Shown: one piece after another, positions 26,458-36,022 of the stretch | Layout: each line of letters begins with the position of its first letter | Position numbering within the stretch: position 1 is the stretch's first letter | NCBI RefSeq assembly: GCF_005434965.1 | Contig: NZ_SKCI01000001.1 | Span: 1,634,955-1,698,954 of the forward strand | Reading direction: 5' to 3' | Source: Marimonas lutisalis | Lineage (GTDB): Bacteria; Pseudomonadota; Alphaproteobacteria; Rhodobacterales; Rhodobacteraceae | Length of the DNA: 64,000 nucleotides | Notes under the pieces: model-generated | What the model was told of the DNA's origin: nothing | What the model saw: only the letters and a program-made list of their open reading frames with translations | Database searches by the model: none | Translations under genes and position numbers: made by a program

Positions 26458-27567
26458 CTACTTTTCACGGTGCGCATGTTTTGCTTTTCTAAGAAGCTTC
26501 TTATGCCATGCGTCGTTCGCGCCCAAGCCGCCTTCCATCTCTTTCCTCAGCAGCCTGTCATATGTTCTCTGCTCTATCCGTCTCTGGTCATTGGAAAGAA
26601 GGCGTGTCGTGATCAGGCGCTTTGAAACAGCAACAACGTCTTTCTTGGACGCGTATCTTTGCTCGACGTTTTCCACGGCATACGAAAGGCTCGAGAGGGC
26701 TTCCTCTTCTGAAGATAGCGTTTGGGATATTTGTTCTCCAACAAATAGCTTTAGCGTCTGCAATTCCTCAGGCGTGTGAGCGCTATGGAGTTGTTCTCGA
26801 AGCAGGTCTTCGAGTTTGTGTTGTGATGCCGCGAGCCGTTTCTCGTTTATGCACAAGAACGTTCCATCCCCACGATAACAAAGCAAGCCTTCAGGTCCTA
26901 GTAGAGCCTGCTTCACAACCGTGGCTACGCCCCTAAGAAGGTCAACAAACTCTTCCGACGTGCAACCAGCATAGACGCGATCAATTGATCCTATTTTGAC
27001 AGCGAATACAGTAACTCTCTTGGCTGAGCAGCGTGACAACTGGAGGACGTAATTCTCGAGTTCTCGATAGTCGATCGCCGACTCAACACCCTCGAGTCTA
27101 ACAGGATCGGACAGCCTGATAGCCTTTGCCTCCCCTGCAGTATCTTTCAACTCTCCCTCGACAAAAGGTCGGTCTCGCATCGCGGCCTTTTCGCGAGCGA
27201 TCTTGCGGGCTTCATGAATGCGAGTGCGAAGGTCCAGTATGTCGAAAGGCTTGGAAATGTAATCGGTCGCGCCGGCGTTGAATGCCTTGTCCAGATATTT
27301 CTTCTCATGCATCGCGGTCAGCATGACAACCGGTTGGTAGAGGTATCCGGGCGTTTGCCTGATCATGCTCACCAAGCTTACACCATCCAATTCTGGCATC
27401 TGTATATCAACGAGGAAACAGTCGAAGGGGAGATTGGTCGCCGCGATGAACTCGAGCGCTTCCTTGCCAGAACGAGCTGTGGTCACGTCATGATATCCGG
27501 TATTCGTCAAAGCCTCATAGAGGAGGCACAGAATACTTTCGTCATCATCTACAACTAGTATTTTCAT
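26458..27567 (-). CDS. Response regulator with degenerate GGDEF-like output domain
   Basis: The start is set at ATG 27567, with GGGGG about five bases upstream, giving 369 residues; an upstream start at 27642 would add a non-homologous leader. Residues 1-115 are a receiver domain with all key sites: D7-D9, phosphoacceptor D54 in LVDIQMPELDG, T84 and K106 in SKPFD. Residues about 165-310 look like a GGDEF domain, but the signature reads YRGDGTFLC (230-238) instead of GGDEF, so cyclase activity is unlikely. The basic C-terminal 60 residues may be a regulatory tail. No histidine kinase is adjacent. Role unknown; flanked on both sides by insertion-sequence debris. Confidence 0.8.
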   Translation of the reverse strand: MKILVVDDDESILCLLYEALTNTGYHDVTTARSGKEALEFIAATNLPFDCFLVDIQMPELDGVSLVSMIRQTPGYLYQPVVMLTAMHEKKYLDKAFNAGATDYISKPFDILDLRTRIHEARKIAREKAAMRDRPFVEGELKDTAGEAKAIRLSDPVRLEGVESAIDYRELENYVLQLSRCSAKRVTVFAVKIGSIDRVYAGCTSEEFVDLLRGVATVVKQALLGPEGLLCYRGDGTFLCINEKRLAASQHKLEDLLREQLHSAHTPEELQTLKLFVGEQISQTLSSEEEALSSLSYAVENVEQRYASKKDVVAVSKRLITTRLLSNDQRRIEQRTYDRLLRKEMEGGLGANDAWHKKLLRKAKHAHREK

Positions 27568-27722
27568 ACGTACCCCCGAAGTCACGAACGAACAGAAATG
27601 TTGAACAAAGATCTCAAACAAACACATCGAATCCGCGGCCAAAATTGGGAAAAATCATGACATTCAGTTACAATTAAAAGAAGGCTGGATCCGCAGGTGG
27701 CAGCCGACAGCCGACCGCACCC

Positions 27723-28541
27723 AGTGGCGTCAGACCAATTCGAACTCGTCTCTGTTGGGGCAGTGAGGCTGTCCCTTTATACCGCGCAGAGATCGCGCCA
27801 CTCTGCCAGAACAGCGGTCCGGTTCTGCTTGAAGTGATCTCGTTTGGAGAGGCTGCGATCCTGGTTGAAGTGATTGAAAATGGAGGAGTGCACGGCCACG
27901 AATTTCTGCAAACTTCGCATCCGCCGAAAGCGCTGCATCCCCCTTTCTCGTCTTCGGAATGGCAGATGCGAGTTCTCGACGCTGTTGTTAAGCCAACGGC
28001 CACAGAGTTGGAAATGATCGCAAACCAGATCGCGAAGCGCGGCTTTGTAGGAGGCGAAGCGGTCGGTAACCAGCGCCTCCGGCTGACCGTCGCGACGCAT
28101 CAATTTCCTAAACATTTTCAATGCAGCGCGCTTTTTGCGCCGCTTCGTGACGACGCTTTCCAGCACCTCGTCCTCGTGATCGACGGCCCGCCAGAGATAG
28201 TGGCGCTCGCCGTTGATCTTCACAAAGACCTCGTCCACATGCCACTGCCATCGCGAATAGGCACGAAGCTGTTGAACACGCCGGCGGCGGATCTCGGAGG
28301 CAAACAACGATCCGATACTATTCCACTAGAACCGGATGGTTTCATGGCTTACGTCGATGCCTCGTTCGTGCGGCAGGTTCTCGACGTTGCGGAGTGATCG
28401 CGGCAACCGGACATAGAGCATCACCGCCAGGCGGATGACCTCGGGGCTGGTTTTGAAATACTTGAACGGAGAGCGTTTGGTCGTCTTAAGAGGCTGCGAA
28501 AGCCCCCTGCCCGCCTCGATCCAGGTTATCCTGACAAGACC
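27723..28541 (-). mobile_element. IS6-family insertion sequence, copy 1 (inactive)
   Basis: This 819-base element has imperfect terminal repeats. The left end AGTGGCGTCAGACCAATTCG resembles GGTGCTGTCAGACTAATTCG of copy 2; the right end reads CCTGACAAGACC. It contains one disrupted transposase reading leftwards. No matching 8-base target duplication is seen. It has the same orientation and length as copies 2 and 3. Confidence 0.85.
27777..28484 (-). pseudogene. IS6-family transposase, broken (copy 1)
   Basis: The frame aligns along all 235 codons with the intact transposases at 38910 and 41282. The start codon position holds ACG instead of ATG. Codon 53, tryptophan in the intact copies (RFWWN), is TAG here (RF-stop-WN). 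The DDE region downstream is still open (WHVDEVFVKI, LVTDRFASYKAAL, NNSVENSHLPFRRRER). Only the C-terminal 176 residues could be translated, from an internal TTG. Confidence 0.85.
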
Positions 28542-28609
28542 GTCAGTAATCTACAGCCTCGTTACGATTCATACATATCTATTGGATGCACAAGATAGGG
28601 CAGATTCCT

Positions 28610-29341
28610 TTAGCTTGGAGGACTTGAACGACTGTGATCTTCAGTCAGTACTGAAGGGGTATTTATAGCACCAAGCGCTTGAGACATGGCAATCACACGG
28701 GCCATCAAATGGGAACGCATAGCATCCCGCGCAGCGTCGGCATCGCCTGCCTCGATGGCTGAAACGATTGAGATATGCTGTGCGTGTGTCTCCTGCAAAG
28801 ACCGGTCGGAGCGGGCTCTTGCGCGCAAGCCCTGCCAGTCTTGCGTGGCACGGGTATCGTCAAGAAGTGCGAAGGCCGTTTGCAGGGGGCGATTGCGGGA
28901 ACACTGCGCAATCAACCTGTGCAGTGCACTGTCCCATAGCTCGATCATTTCGTCGTCCTCAGCCTGGTGGAGATGTCGCGCCAGTGTCCACATGCGTGTG
29001 ACTTCATCAGGGGTTGCGCGGGTGGCGCACAAGCCGGCGATCTCTGGTTCCAGGCACAGACGCGCTTCCATCACCTCAATGGGTTCGGCGGCGCGGGTGA
29101 TCTCGGCGGCCAGCGTGCTCACAGGTTCGGCGGGTTGTCCGGCGAAAGTGCCCTTGCCCTGCCTCCGCCAGATAATCCCCTCGGCTTCAAGCGAGGCAAG
29201 CGCCCTGCGCACTAGCCTACGCGAGGCGCTGGTAGTTTCACTCAATTCCCGCTCGGTCGGCAAACGCCCCCCCGGCCCAAGGCTGCCATAGTTGATCAGC
29301 CTGAGCAGGTGACTGCGGACGTCGAATACCGTTGGCTGCAT
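28610..29341 (-). CDS. GntR-family (FCD/FadR subfamily) transcriptional regulator
   Basis: The 243-residue protein starts at ATG 29341 with AGGAGG eleven bases upstream. Residues about 5-70 form the GntR winged helix (GPGGRLPTERELSETTSASR followed by RLVRRALASLEAEGII). Residues about 85-225 are an FCD ligand-binding domain (EVMEARLCLEPEIAGLCATR; WDSALHRLIAQCS; HAQHISIVSAIEAGDADAAR). It is the last gene of the ABC importer operon, 21 bases after the DppC-like gene, and most likely controls that operon in response to the imported substrate or a product. Confidence 0.88.
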   Translation of the reverse strand: MQPTVFDVRSHLLRLINYGSLGPGGRLPTERELSETTSASRRLVRRALASLEAEGIIWRRQGKGTFAGQPAEPVSTLAAEITRAAEPIEVMEARLCLEPEIAGLCATRATPDEVTRMWTLARHLHQAEDDEMIELWDSALHRLIAQCSRNRPLQTAFALLDDTRATQDWQGLRARARSDRSLQETHAQHISIVSAIEAGDADAARDAMRSHLMARVIAMSQALGAINTPSVLTEDHSRSSPPS

Positions 29342-29362
29342 TACTATTTGCGCCTCCTGCTC

Positions 29363-30250
29363 TCAGATATCGGTTTCGCGCACGTCGAGCGCGTCCCTCA
29401 GAGCATCGCCGATGAAGTTGATCGACAGCACAACCAGCATGATTGCAAGGCCAGGGAACACTCCCAGCCACCACGCCCGGCTGATGAAGCTACGCCCGTC
29501 GGACAGGATCAGACCCCATGTAGGTGTATCCACACTGACGCCGAGACCGAGGAAGGAAAGCGAAGCCTCTCCTAGGATCGCGTAGGAGACCGACACGGTT
29601 GCCTGAACGATAATCGGCGCCATCGCGTTGGGTAGTATGTGCCGAAGCATGATGCGCATGTCCGAAAAACCCTGCACGCGGGCAGCATCGACGAACTGCT
29701 CTTCCTTGAGGGTGAGAACCATCGACCGTGCAATGCGCGCGAAATCATCGAGGAACGCAAGCGCTATTGCCACGATCACGTTCAGAAGGCCGGTGCCGAA
29801 CACCGCAACGAGGTAAACTGCGATGATGAAATTCGGGAATGCCCATTGCAGGTCGATATAGCGCATGATGATCATGTCGATCCATCCGCCATAATAACCC
29901 GCCAGCACGCCGAGCAGCACGCCGAACACCAGCGCGAGCCCCACGGTGGCGACCCCGACGAAAAGCGATATCTGAGTCCCCCAAAGGATTCGCGAAAACA
30001 GGTCGCGGCCCAGGTCGTCGGTGCCGAGCAGGTTTTCGCCCGACGGCCCGCTCATCATGTTGAGGGTCATTTCGTTGGGATCGTAGGGCGAAAGAAACGG
30101 AGCGAGGATCGCGCCAAGAATGAACAGGCCCAGCACCGCGAGGCCGAATTGCGCCTTGCGGTCCCGCGCGAAGACCGTTCGGAAGCGGCTCTTGCGCTTT
30201 GGGGCGACGGTCTCTGCCGTCGGGGGCGGATCGAGGGTCACGTCGCTCAT
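29363..30250 (-). CDS. Oligopeptide-type ABC transporter permease (DppC-like)
   Basis: The 295-residue inner-membrane protein starts at ATG 30250, overlapping the stop of the DppB-like gene by one base (TGATG). The N-terminal tail is followed by a first helix (FGLAVLGLFILGAILAPFLS), the OppC_N feature SPYDPNEM and GTDDLGRDLFSRILWG. Five more helices follow. The EAA loop reads RVQGFSDMRIMLRHILPNAM. It pairs with the 30250-31197 product to form the channel of a peptide or glutathione-type importer. Confidence 0.9.
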   Translation of the reverse strand: MSDVTLDPPPTAETVAPKRKSRFRTVFARDRKAQFGLAVLGLFILGAILAPFLSPYDPNEMTLNMMSGPSGENLLGTDDLGRDLFSRILWGTQISLFVGVATVGLALVFGVLLGVLAGYYGGWIDMIIMRYIDLQWAFPNFIIAVYLVAVFGTGLLNVIVAIALAFLDDFARIARSMVLTLKEEQFVDAARVQGFSDMRIMLRHILPNAMAPIIVQATVSVSYAILGEASLSFLGLGVSVDTPTWGLILSDGRSFISRAWWLGVFPGLAIMLVVLSINFIGDALRDALDVRETDI

Positions 30251-31197
30251 CAGGAATACCGGATGCGGGGGTCGATCACCGCGTAGAGCAGGTCGACGAT
30301 GAGATTGGAGAGAACGAAGAAGGCCGAGACCAGCAGCACCGCCCCCTGCACCACCGGGTAGTCACGGTTCTGGATGCCCTGGATCAGGACTCGGCCCAGC
30401 CCCTTGATCGAGAACACGTTCTCGACCACCACGGCGCCGGATATGAGCAGCGCAAAGGCGATCCCGATCACAGTGATCACCGGGATCAGCGCATTCGGCA
30501 GCGCATGGCGCAGCAGCATCACGTTCTGTGTCAGGCCTTTCGAGGCCGCCGTGCGCATGTAGTCGGCCTGCAAGACCTCGAGCATGGACGAACGGATCAT
30601 CCGGGCAATGATCGCGGAAAAGCCCGTGCCGATGGCGATGGCGGGCATGATCAGGTGGCTGAACCATTCCCAGACCCCGTCGGAGAGCGGCGCATAGCCG
30701 ATGGCAGGCAGCCATTGAAGATTGGCGGCGAAGATGATGATCAGGATGATCGCCAACCAGAAATCCGGCATCGACAGACCGAGGAAGGCGAAAAACGACA
30801 CGCCGACATCCGCGGCAGAATTCTTGCGTGTGGCCGAGATGATCCCGGCGGGTACCGCGATCACGATGGCGATGATGAACGACAACAGCGCAAGCGACAG
30901 CGTCTTCGGAATCGCGTTCATCAGGATATCAGCGACCGGCTGGTTCGACCCGTAGATCGAAGCGCCAAAATCGCCCTGCAACACGCCGGTGAACCATTTC
31001 CAGAACTGCACGATCAGCGGTTGATCCAGCCCCAACCGGCGGATCAATGCCTCGCGTGCTTCGGGGCTTCCGCTGTCGGCGAGCATCGCACCGATGGGAT
31101 CACCGGGCACAAGCCGGATCATGAAAAACACCAGTGTCGCAACCGCCAGCATCACCAGTGCCGCTCCAACAAGCCGTCGTGTCACATATGCAAGCAT
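30250..31197 (-). CDS. Oligopeptide-type ABC transporter permease (DppB-like)
   Basis: The start is set at ATG 31197 (MLAYVTRRLVGAALVMLAVA), typical of DppB/GsiC proteins; a TTG at 31203 would add two residues. The roughly 315-residue protein has six membrane segments, the periplasmic FMIRLVPGDPIGAML block and an EAA loop (AASKGLTQNVMLLRHALPNA). It is coupled to the DppC-like gene by a TGATG overlap and lies 44 bases after the substrate-binding protein gene. Confidence 0.9.
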   Translation of the reverse strand: MLAYVTRRLVGAALVMLAVATLVFFMIRLVPGDPIGAMLADSGSPEAREALIRRLGLDQPLIVQFWKWFTGVLQGDFGASIYGSNQPVADILMNAIPKTLSLALLSFIIAIVIAVPAGIISATRKNSAADVGVSFFAFLGLSMPDFWLAIILIIIFAANLQWLPAIGYAPLSDGVWEWFSHLIMPAIAIGTGFSAIIARMIRSSMLEVLQADYMRTAASKGLTQNVMLLRHALPNALIPVITVIGIAFALLISGAVVVENVFSIKGLGRVLIQGIQNRDYPVVQGAVLLVSAFFVLSNLIVDLLYAVIDPRIRYS

Positions 31198-31240
31198 GGG
31201 CAATGGGCGGGCCTTGCGAGGCCCGCCCCCTCTCTTGGGT

Positions 31241-33019
31241 TTACGAGGACAGAGTCATACGGTCGAAATCGTGCAGGCCCGGGATACGGCTCTCGGGGGG
31301 CACGTTGACCTTCTTGGAATGCACGAGGATATCCACCGGGTGATAGAGGAACCCGCAGGCCACCTTGTCCGAGGTGATCTTGTTGGCCTTCTGCACCAGC
31401 GCCTTGCGGTCTGCCGGATTCGCGGTCACCGCCTGCTGATCGGTCAGGGCATCAGCCTCGGATTCTGAGAAGAAGCCGAAGGGCATCTCGTCCTTGTTGC
31501 GTGTCGGGCCGTTGAACTTCGACGCCGTCTGCATCCAGTCCACCAGTCCGTCATCCGGGTCATAGTCGCCCCCCGAGCCGCCAAGACGCAGGTCGAAATC
31601 CATCTTTTGGAATTCCTCGATCCCAACGGAAAATTCCTTCGGATCGACTTCGACATTGATGCCAAGCACCTGCTTATAGATGTTGGCCACGACCAGGCCG
31701 GCGCGCCGCGTGTTGGGCGTGGTCTGCAGTTTGAGCGTCGGAAAGCCTTCTCCGCCCGGATAGCCTGCTTCGGCCAGAAGCTGCGCGGCGCCTTCCGGGT
31801 CATAGGCCTGCTCGGACGTCTCCGCGAGAGACTCGTCGAAATAGTAGCCCATGGCGGCATTTATCGAGCCATAGGCCGGCACGCCGTTGCCGAACAGGGC
31901 TTGCTGGATAAACAGATCTCGGTTCAACGCTTTGGCCAGTGCCAGGCGCACCTTGAAGCCGTTCTCGGCCTTCAACTCGTCGAGCGGCTTGTTGAAATCG
32001 GTGACCTTCATCGCCTCGCGCCACGGGTTCATCCAGATCGACTGGAAGCCGGGCCCAGGCTTGATGTCGACGACCAGATCCCCGTTCGACTTGAACCGGT
32101 CGACCAGTTCACCCGGCAACGGGTTGCCACCAATGTAATCCACGTCGCCCGCCTCGATGGCCGCGGCCAGCGGTTCGGTCCCGTCGACCGGCGTGATGAT
32201 CACGCGATCGAGAGCGGGACGCTCGGGATCCCAGTAATTTTCGTTCTTCTCCAGAACGACGCGGCCGCCGAGCTCGTGCTCGGTGATCTTGAAGGGACCG
32301 GTGCCGACCGGTTTGAGGCCGTATTGCGCAAGCCCCATCTGCTCAAGCGCACCACGCGACACGATGGTCATGGCCCGGCCAGATGCGCGCTCGAGCGCCT
32401 TGGTCAGGAACGACGCCTGAGGTTGCTTGAGGGTGAACTTCACCTCGTAATCGTTCAGTTTTTCCAAGCTGGCAACGTTGCCGATCACGCGGCTGTGGCG
32501 CGATTGCTCGGGGTCAGAAGAACGATTGAAGGTGAAGATAACGTCTTCCGCGTCGAATTTGTCACCATTGTGGAAGGTCACGCCCTCGCGCAGCTTGATC
32601 GTGTAGACCAGCCCGTCCTCGGACACGTCCCAGGTCTCGGCCAGGTCACCCTCAGCCACCAGTTCGTTGTTGATGTGCATCAGGCCGGACAGCACGTTCG
32701 ACGTGATCTGGAATTGCAGCACCTGCCCGATCTGGGCAGGGTCGAGCGTGGTGATCTCGGCAACGCCGGCCCAGGCGCAGCGCAGCTCGCCACCGCCGCT
32801 ATGACTGGCGGCGAGTGCCGAAGTTGCACGCAAACCGGGCAGGACTTGCGCCATGCTTAGCGCACCGCCCGCGGCGAGCAGCCGCAGCGTGGCGCGCCGC
32901 GACAGTTTCGGGCCGCTCATCTCGGCCCGGCTGAGGCCGAACATCGGATCATGCGGATCGTAGTCATACGCTTCCTTCAATTCCGCCTGCGCCTTCTTGA
33001 TCAGGTCATCATCGTTCAT
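31241..33019 (-). CDS. Family 5 extracellular solute-binding protein, Tat-exported
   Basis: The 592-residue protein starts at ATG 33019, overlapping the stop of the ATPase gene (ATGA). A 39-residue leader precedes a twin-arginine signal, SRRATLRLLAAGG (40-52), and ALAASHS; the leader makes it longer than typical members. The mature part shows the DppA/GsiB pattern: LAETWDVSEDGLVYTIKLRE, GVTFHNGDKFDAEDVIFTFN and LKPVGTGPFKI. It should bind peptides, glutathione or a similar solute in the periplasm for the adjacent permeases. The specific ligand cannot be read from the sequence. Confidence 0.9.
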   Translation of the reverse strand: MNDDDLIKKAQAELKEAYDYDPHDPMFGLSRAEMSGPKLSRRATLRLLAAGGALSMAQVLPGLRATSALAASHSGGGELRCAWAGVAEITTLDPAQIGQVLQFQITSNVLSGLMHINNELVAEGDLAETWDVSEDGLVYTIKLREGVTFHNGDKFDAEDVIFTFNRSSDPEQSRHSRVIGNVASLEKLNDYEVKFTLKQPQASFLTKALERASGRAMTIVSRGALEQMGLAQYGLKPVGTGPFKITEHELGGRVVLEKNENYWDPERPALDRVIITPVDGTEPLAAAIEAGDVDYIGGNPLPGELVDRFKSNGDLVVDIKPGPGFQSIWMNPWREAMKVTDFNKPLDELKAENGFKVRLALAKALNRDLFIQQALFGNGVPAYGSINAAMGYYFDESLAETSEQAYDPEGAAQLLAEAGYPGGEGFPTLKLQTTPNTRRAGLVVANIYKQVLGINVEVDPKEFSVGIEEFQKMDFDLRLGGSGGDYDPDDGLVDWMQTASKFNGPTRNKDEMPFGFFSESEADALTDQQAVTANPADRKALVQKANKITSDKVACGFLYHPVDILVHSKKVNVPPESRIPGLHDFDRMTLSS

Positions 33020-34029
33020 TGGAGGTCTCCCTTGCTGGTTTTAGTTGGATTGGGTGCTCTGACGTTTTCGAGCGCGAAACAGGCCGCGGCATGGTGTCCA
33101 CCCAGCTGTGTGAGCGGCGGCACGTTGGTGCGACACTGGTCCATGGCAATCGGGCAGCGGGTGTGGAACACGCAACCACTGGGCGGGTTGAGCGGGCTTG
33201 GAATTTCGCCGGCAAGCGCCACGTGCTCGCGCATCCCCTCGCCGTCCGGGTCGGGCGCGGGCACCGCGTCGATCAGCGCCTTTGTGTAGGGGTGGCGCGG
33301 CGAACCGAACAGTTCTTCCGATGTGCCGGTTTCCATGATCCGGCCCAGGTACATCACGGCCAGCCGATCGCACAGGTGCCGCACGACAGACAGGTCATGC
33401 CCGATGAAGAGGTAAGTCAGTCCGAACTTTACGCGCAGTTCTTCCAGAAGGTTGATGATCTGCGCCTGGATCGACACGTCGAGGGCACTGACCGCTTCAT
33501 CGCAAACAATCAGCTCGGGATCGAGCGCCAGCGCCCGGGCGATTCCGACGCGCTGCCGCTGCCCGCCCGACATCTCGTGCGGATAGAGATCGGCAAAGCG
33601 CGGCGCGAGGCCACAGATCGACAAGAGCTCGGCCACGCGGTCGCGGATATTCCCTTCGTAGCGGTGCACATGCAGCACCTCCGACAGGATTTGCCCGGCG
33701 GTCATGCGCGGGTTGAGCGACGAGAACGGGTCCTGGAAGATCGCAGCCACCTGCTTGCGATAGGGCGCCAGCGCCTTGCCCTTAAGCGCGCTGACGTTCT
33801 TGCCGTCGAACCAGATCGCACCCGAGGTCGGATCAACCAGCCGCAGCACCGTGCGCGCCAGCGTGGTCTTGCCGCAGCCGCTCTCCCCCACAAGCCCGAA
33901 GGCCTCGCCACGGTTCAGTGACAGCGTAACGCTCTCGACCGCTCTCACTTCGGCGACTTGCCGTTGAAGCAGTCCCTTGCGCACCGGAAAATGAACTGAC
34001 AGATCTTCGATGCGTAGCAGGGCTCCCAT
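33016..34029 (-). CDS. Oligopeptide-type ABC transporter ATP-binding protein (DppF-like)
   Basis: The start at ATG 34029 ([20 protein letters not shown]) is chosen because GGGAGG lies seven bases upstream and it overlaps the upstream stop as TGATG. Motifs are complete: Walker [11 protein letters not shown]-loop [10 protein letters not shown], signature MSGGQRQR, Walker [13 protein letters not shown] and the switch histidine in FIGHD. The C-terminal oligopeptide-transporter domain carries the cysteine cluster [14 protein letters not shown], often an iron-sulfur-like motif in this subfamily. It forms a heterodimer with the product of 34029-34997. Confidence 0.92.
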   Translation of the reverse strand: MGALLRIEDLSVHFPVRKGLLQRQVAEVRAVESVTLSLNRGEAFGLVGESGCGKTTLARTVLRLVDPTSGAIWFDGKNVSALKGKALAPYRKQVAAIFQDPFSSLNPRMTAGQILSEVLHVHRYEGNIRDRVAELLSICGLAPRFADLYPHEMSGGQRQRVGIARALALDPELIVCDEAVSALDVSIQAQIINLLEELRVKFGLTYLFIGHDLSVVRHLCDRLAVMYLGRIMETGTSEELFGSPRHPYTKALIDAVPAPDPDGEGMREHVALAGEIPSPLNPPSGCVFHTRCPIAMDQCRTNVPPLTQLGGHHAAACFALENVRAPNPTKTSKGDLQ

Positions 34030-34997
34030 CACACGGCCTCCCGGGTGTTGGCTGAAAGGGGGAAGTGACACGCCAGACCGTCCTTAAAGAGCGGCACCTC
34101 GGTGCGGCAGACCTGCGCGGCATAAGGGCAGCGCGGGTGGAACCGGCAACCTGAAATCGACGCAAAGGGATCCGCCGGGCTGCCCTGGATGGGCTTGAGT
34201 GGTATGCTGCGATCTTGGTCGAGGCGCGGCACGGATCGCAGTAAACCTTCAGTATAGGGGTGGCGGGGTGCGTTGTAGATCGCCCGTGCGGCGCCCGATT
34301 CGACGATTCGCCCGCCGTACATCACGTTCACCCGCTGCGCATAGCGCGCGACGATACCAAGGTTGTGGGTGATGAGGATCAGTGCGGTGCCGTGGTCGCG
34401 GCAGATGCGCGCCATCAGATCGAGAATCTGCGCCTGAATGGTCACATCGAGCGCAGTAGTCGGTTCATCGGCGATAATGAGCTTGGGATCAGCGGCAAGC
34501 GCGATGGCGATCATCACGCGCTGCCGCATCCCGCCCGAGAAATGATGCGGATACTGCTTGATCCGCTGCTCGGCATCGGCCACGCCCACCTCTTTCAACA
34601 GGTCGATCGCGCGCGCCCTCGCCTGCGCGCGGGTCAGACCAAGGTTTTCCTCGATGCTTTCCATGATCTGTGCACCGATGCTGCGCACCGGGTTGAGAGA
34701 GGTCATGGGCTCCTGAAAGACCATCGATATGTCGCGCCCGCGCAGCTTTCGCATTTCTTCCGCGCTGAGCGACAGCAAATCGCGCCCATCGAATTTGATC
34801 GTGCCGGAGGTGACGCGCAGTGCCTTGGACAGCAATCCCATCACGGCCAGGGAAGACACCGACTTGCCCGACCCGCTTTCGCCGACCAGCGCCAGCGTCT
34901 CCCCGGGCTCGATGCTGTAGGACACATCGCGCACGAGCGGCGTTTCAGTTCCATCCTGAAACAGTGAGACGGTCAGATTGTCGATCTCGAGCAGCGG
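34029..34997 (-). CDS. Oligopeptide-type ABC transporter ATP-binding protein (DppD-like)
   Basis: The likely start is GTG 34997 ([17 protein letters not shown]), with GGAAGG about eleven bases upstream; the frame also opens at TTG 35063. Walker A is GESGSGKS, the Q-loop [11 protein letters not shown], the signature FSGGMRQR and Walker [13 protein letters not shown]. The C-terminus has the peptide-importer domain ([14 protein letters not shown]). It is the first gene of the importer operon; the 260-base gap to the divergent DUF1028 gene should hold both promoters. Confidence 0.9.
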   Translation of the reverse strand, partial: PLLEIDNLTVSLFQDGTETPLVRDVSYSIEPGETLALVGESGSGKSVSSLAVMGLLSKALRVTSGTIKFDGRDLLSLSAEEMRKLRGRDISMVFQEPMTSLNPVRSIGAQIMESIEENLGLTRAQARARAIDLLKEVGVADAEQRIKQYPHHFSGGMRQRVMIAIALAADPKLIIADEPTTALDVTIQAQILDLMARICRDHGTALILITHNLGIVARYAQRVNVMYGGRIVESGAARAIYNAPRHPYTEGLLRSVPRLDQDRSIPLKPIQGSPADPFASISGCRFHPRCPYAAQVCRTEVPLFKDGLACHFPLSANTREAV

Positions 34998-35257
34998 CAC
35001 TTGGAAACAGGCCTTCCGTTTGTTGCGTCCTTGGCAGGTCGGTCTATCCGAACGGGCCACCAAGGGGAGGGAAATCCCAGATTATTCGTCGCGTCTCCTT
35101 CGATTTGCGCACCAATTAGACTTTGGTTCGCTCCACCCTAGCCTTTTGCGCAAAATTTGTGCAAGTATTGTCTGAAGGTCGAGGCGTATGAATGTCGCCT
35201 ATTGCGTCCGGCCCGCAGACCCGGCACGGCCCAATGAGACATTTGGAGGAAAGCACC

Positions 35258-36007
35258 ATGACTTTTTCAATCGTTGCACGCGATCCGGACTCAGGGGCGA
35301 TCGGAATTGCCGTCGCCAGCCGTTTTTTTGCCGTGGGTGCGATGGTTCCGAATGTGTCTGCGCACGCCGCCGTCGCCAGCCAGGCGTTCGTCAACCCGCT
35401 CTGGGGGCTCGAGGGCTTGCGCCGGCTTGATGGCGGGGAAGCCCCGGCCGACATACTGGCCGATCTCGTGGCGCGCGATAAGGGGCAGGCCAACCGGCAG
35501 GCGCACATGATTGCCCCGGACGGGCAGATCGCACAGCATACGGGCGCCGATTGCGTGGACTGGGCCGGGCATTGCATGGCCGAGAACGTATCGATCGCAG
35601 GCAACATGCTCGCCGGTCCGCAGGTGATCGAGGCGATGATGGACGCCTGGCAGGCGGCCGGGAACCTCAACATGGTGGAACGACTGTTGGCCGCAATGGA
35701 CGCCGGAGAGGCTGCAGGCGGCGACAAACGCGGCCGCCAGTCCGCCGCGCTTGTCCTTCACGAGGGCCAACCCTACCCGGCGCTTGATATACGCGCCGAT
35801 GATCACGCGGAACCGCTGACCGAATTGCGGCGGCTGCTGGCGGTTTCGCAAGAACGTTTCGCGTTGTTCAGCAAGGCCATGCCGACCGTCGAGAACTTCT
35901 CGGGCATGCTGGATCGCACGCCGCTCGACGAAGCGATTGCCGAAAAGGAACGCCAGATGGCGCAGAACGGCATCGCTTCAAGCTCTTACGCCACATCGAT
36001 TGTCTGA
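35258..36007 (+). CDS. DUF1028-family protein
   Basis: The start at ATG 35258 has GGAGGA eight bases upstream. The 249-residue product begins TFSIVARDPDSGAIGIAVAS and continues FFAVGAMVPNVSAHAAVASQ, the DUF1028 hallmark (N-terminal Ntn-hydrolase-like pattern). The family is uncharacterised but often sits beside peptide or gamma-glutamyl hydrolases and their transporters, as here. It lies 15 bases before the gamma-glutamyltranspeptidase gene and is surely co-transcribed with it. A hydrolase acting on an imported amide or peptide is a reasonable inference. Confidence 0.88.
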   Translation: MTFSIVARDPDSGAIGIAVASRFFAVGAMVPNVSAHAAVASQAFVNPLWGLEGLRRLDGGEAPADILADLVARDKGQANRQAHMIAPDGQIAQHTGADCVDWAGHCMAENVSIAGNMLAGPQVIEAMMDAWQAAGNLNMVERLLAAMDAGEAAGGDKRGRQSAALVLHEGQPYPALDIRADDHAEPLTELRRLLAVSQERFALFSKAMPTVENFSGMLDRTPLDEAIAEKERQMAQNGIASSSYATSIV

Positions 36008-36022
36008 CCGAAAGGAAGGTTC

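Noticed and set aside
30199-32860. Long plus-strand frames (369 codons at 30199-31308 and 417 codons at 31607-32860)
   Set aside because: They lie antisense to clear permease and binding-protein genes in GC-rich DNA, where antisense frames stay open by codon bias; their products are low-complexity (H, R, D, Q) without motifs.
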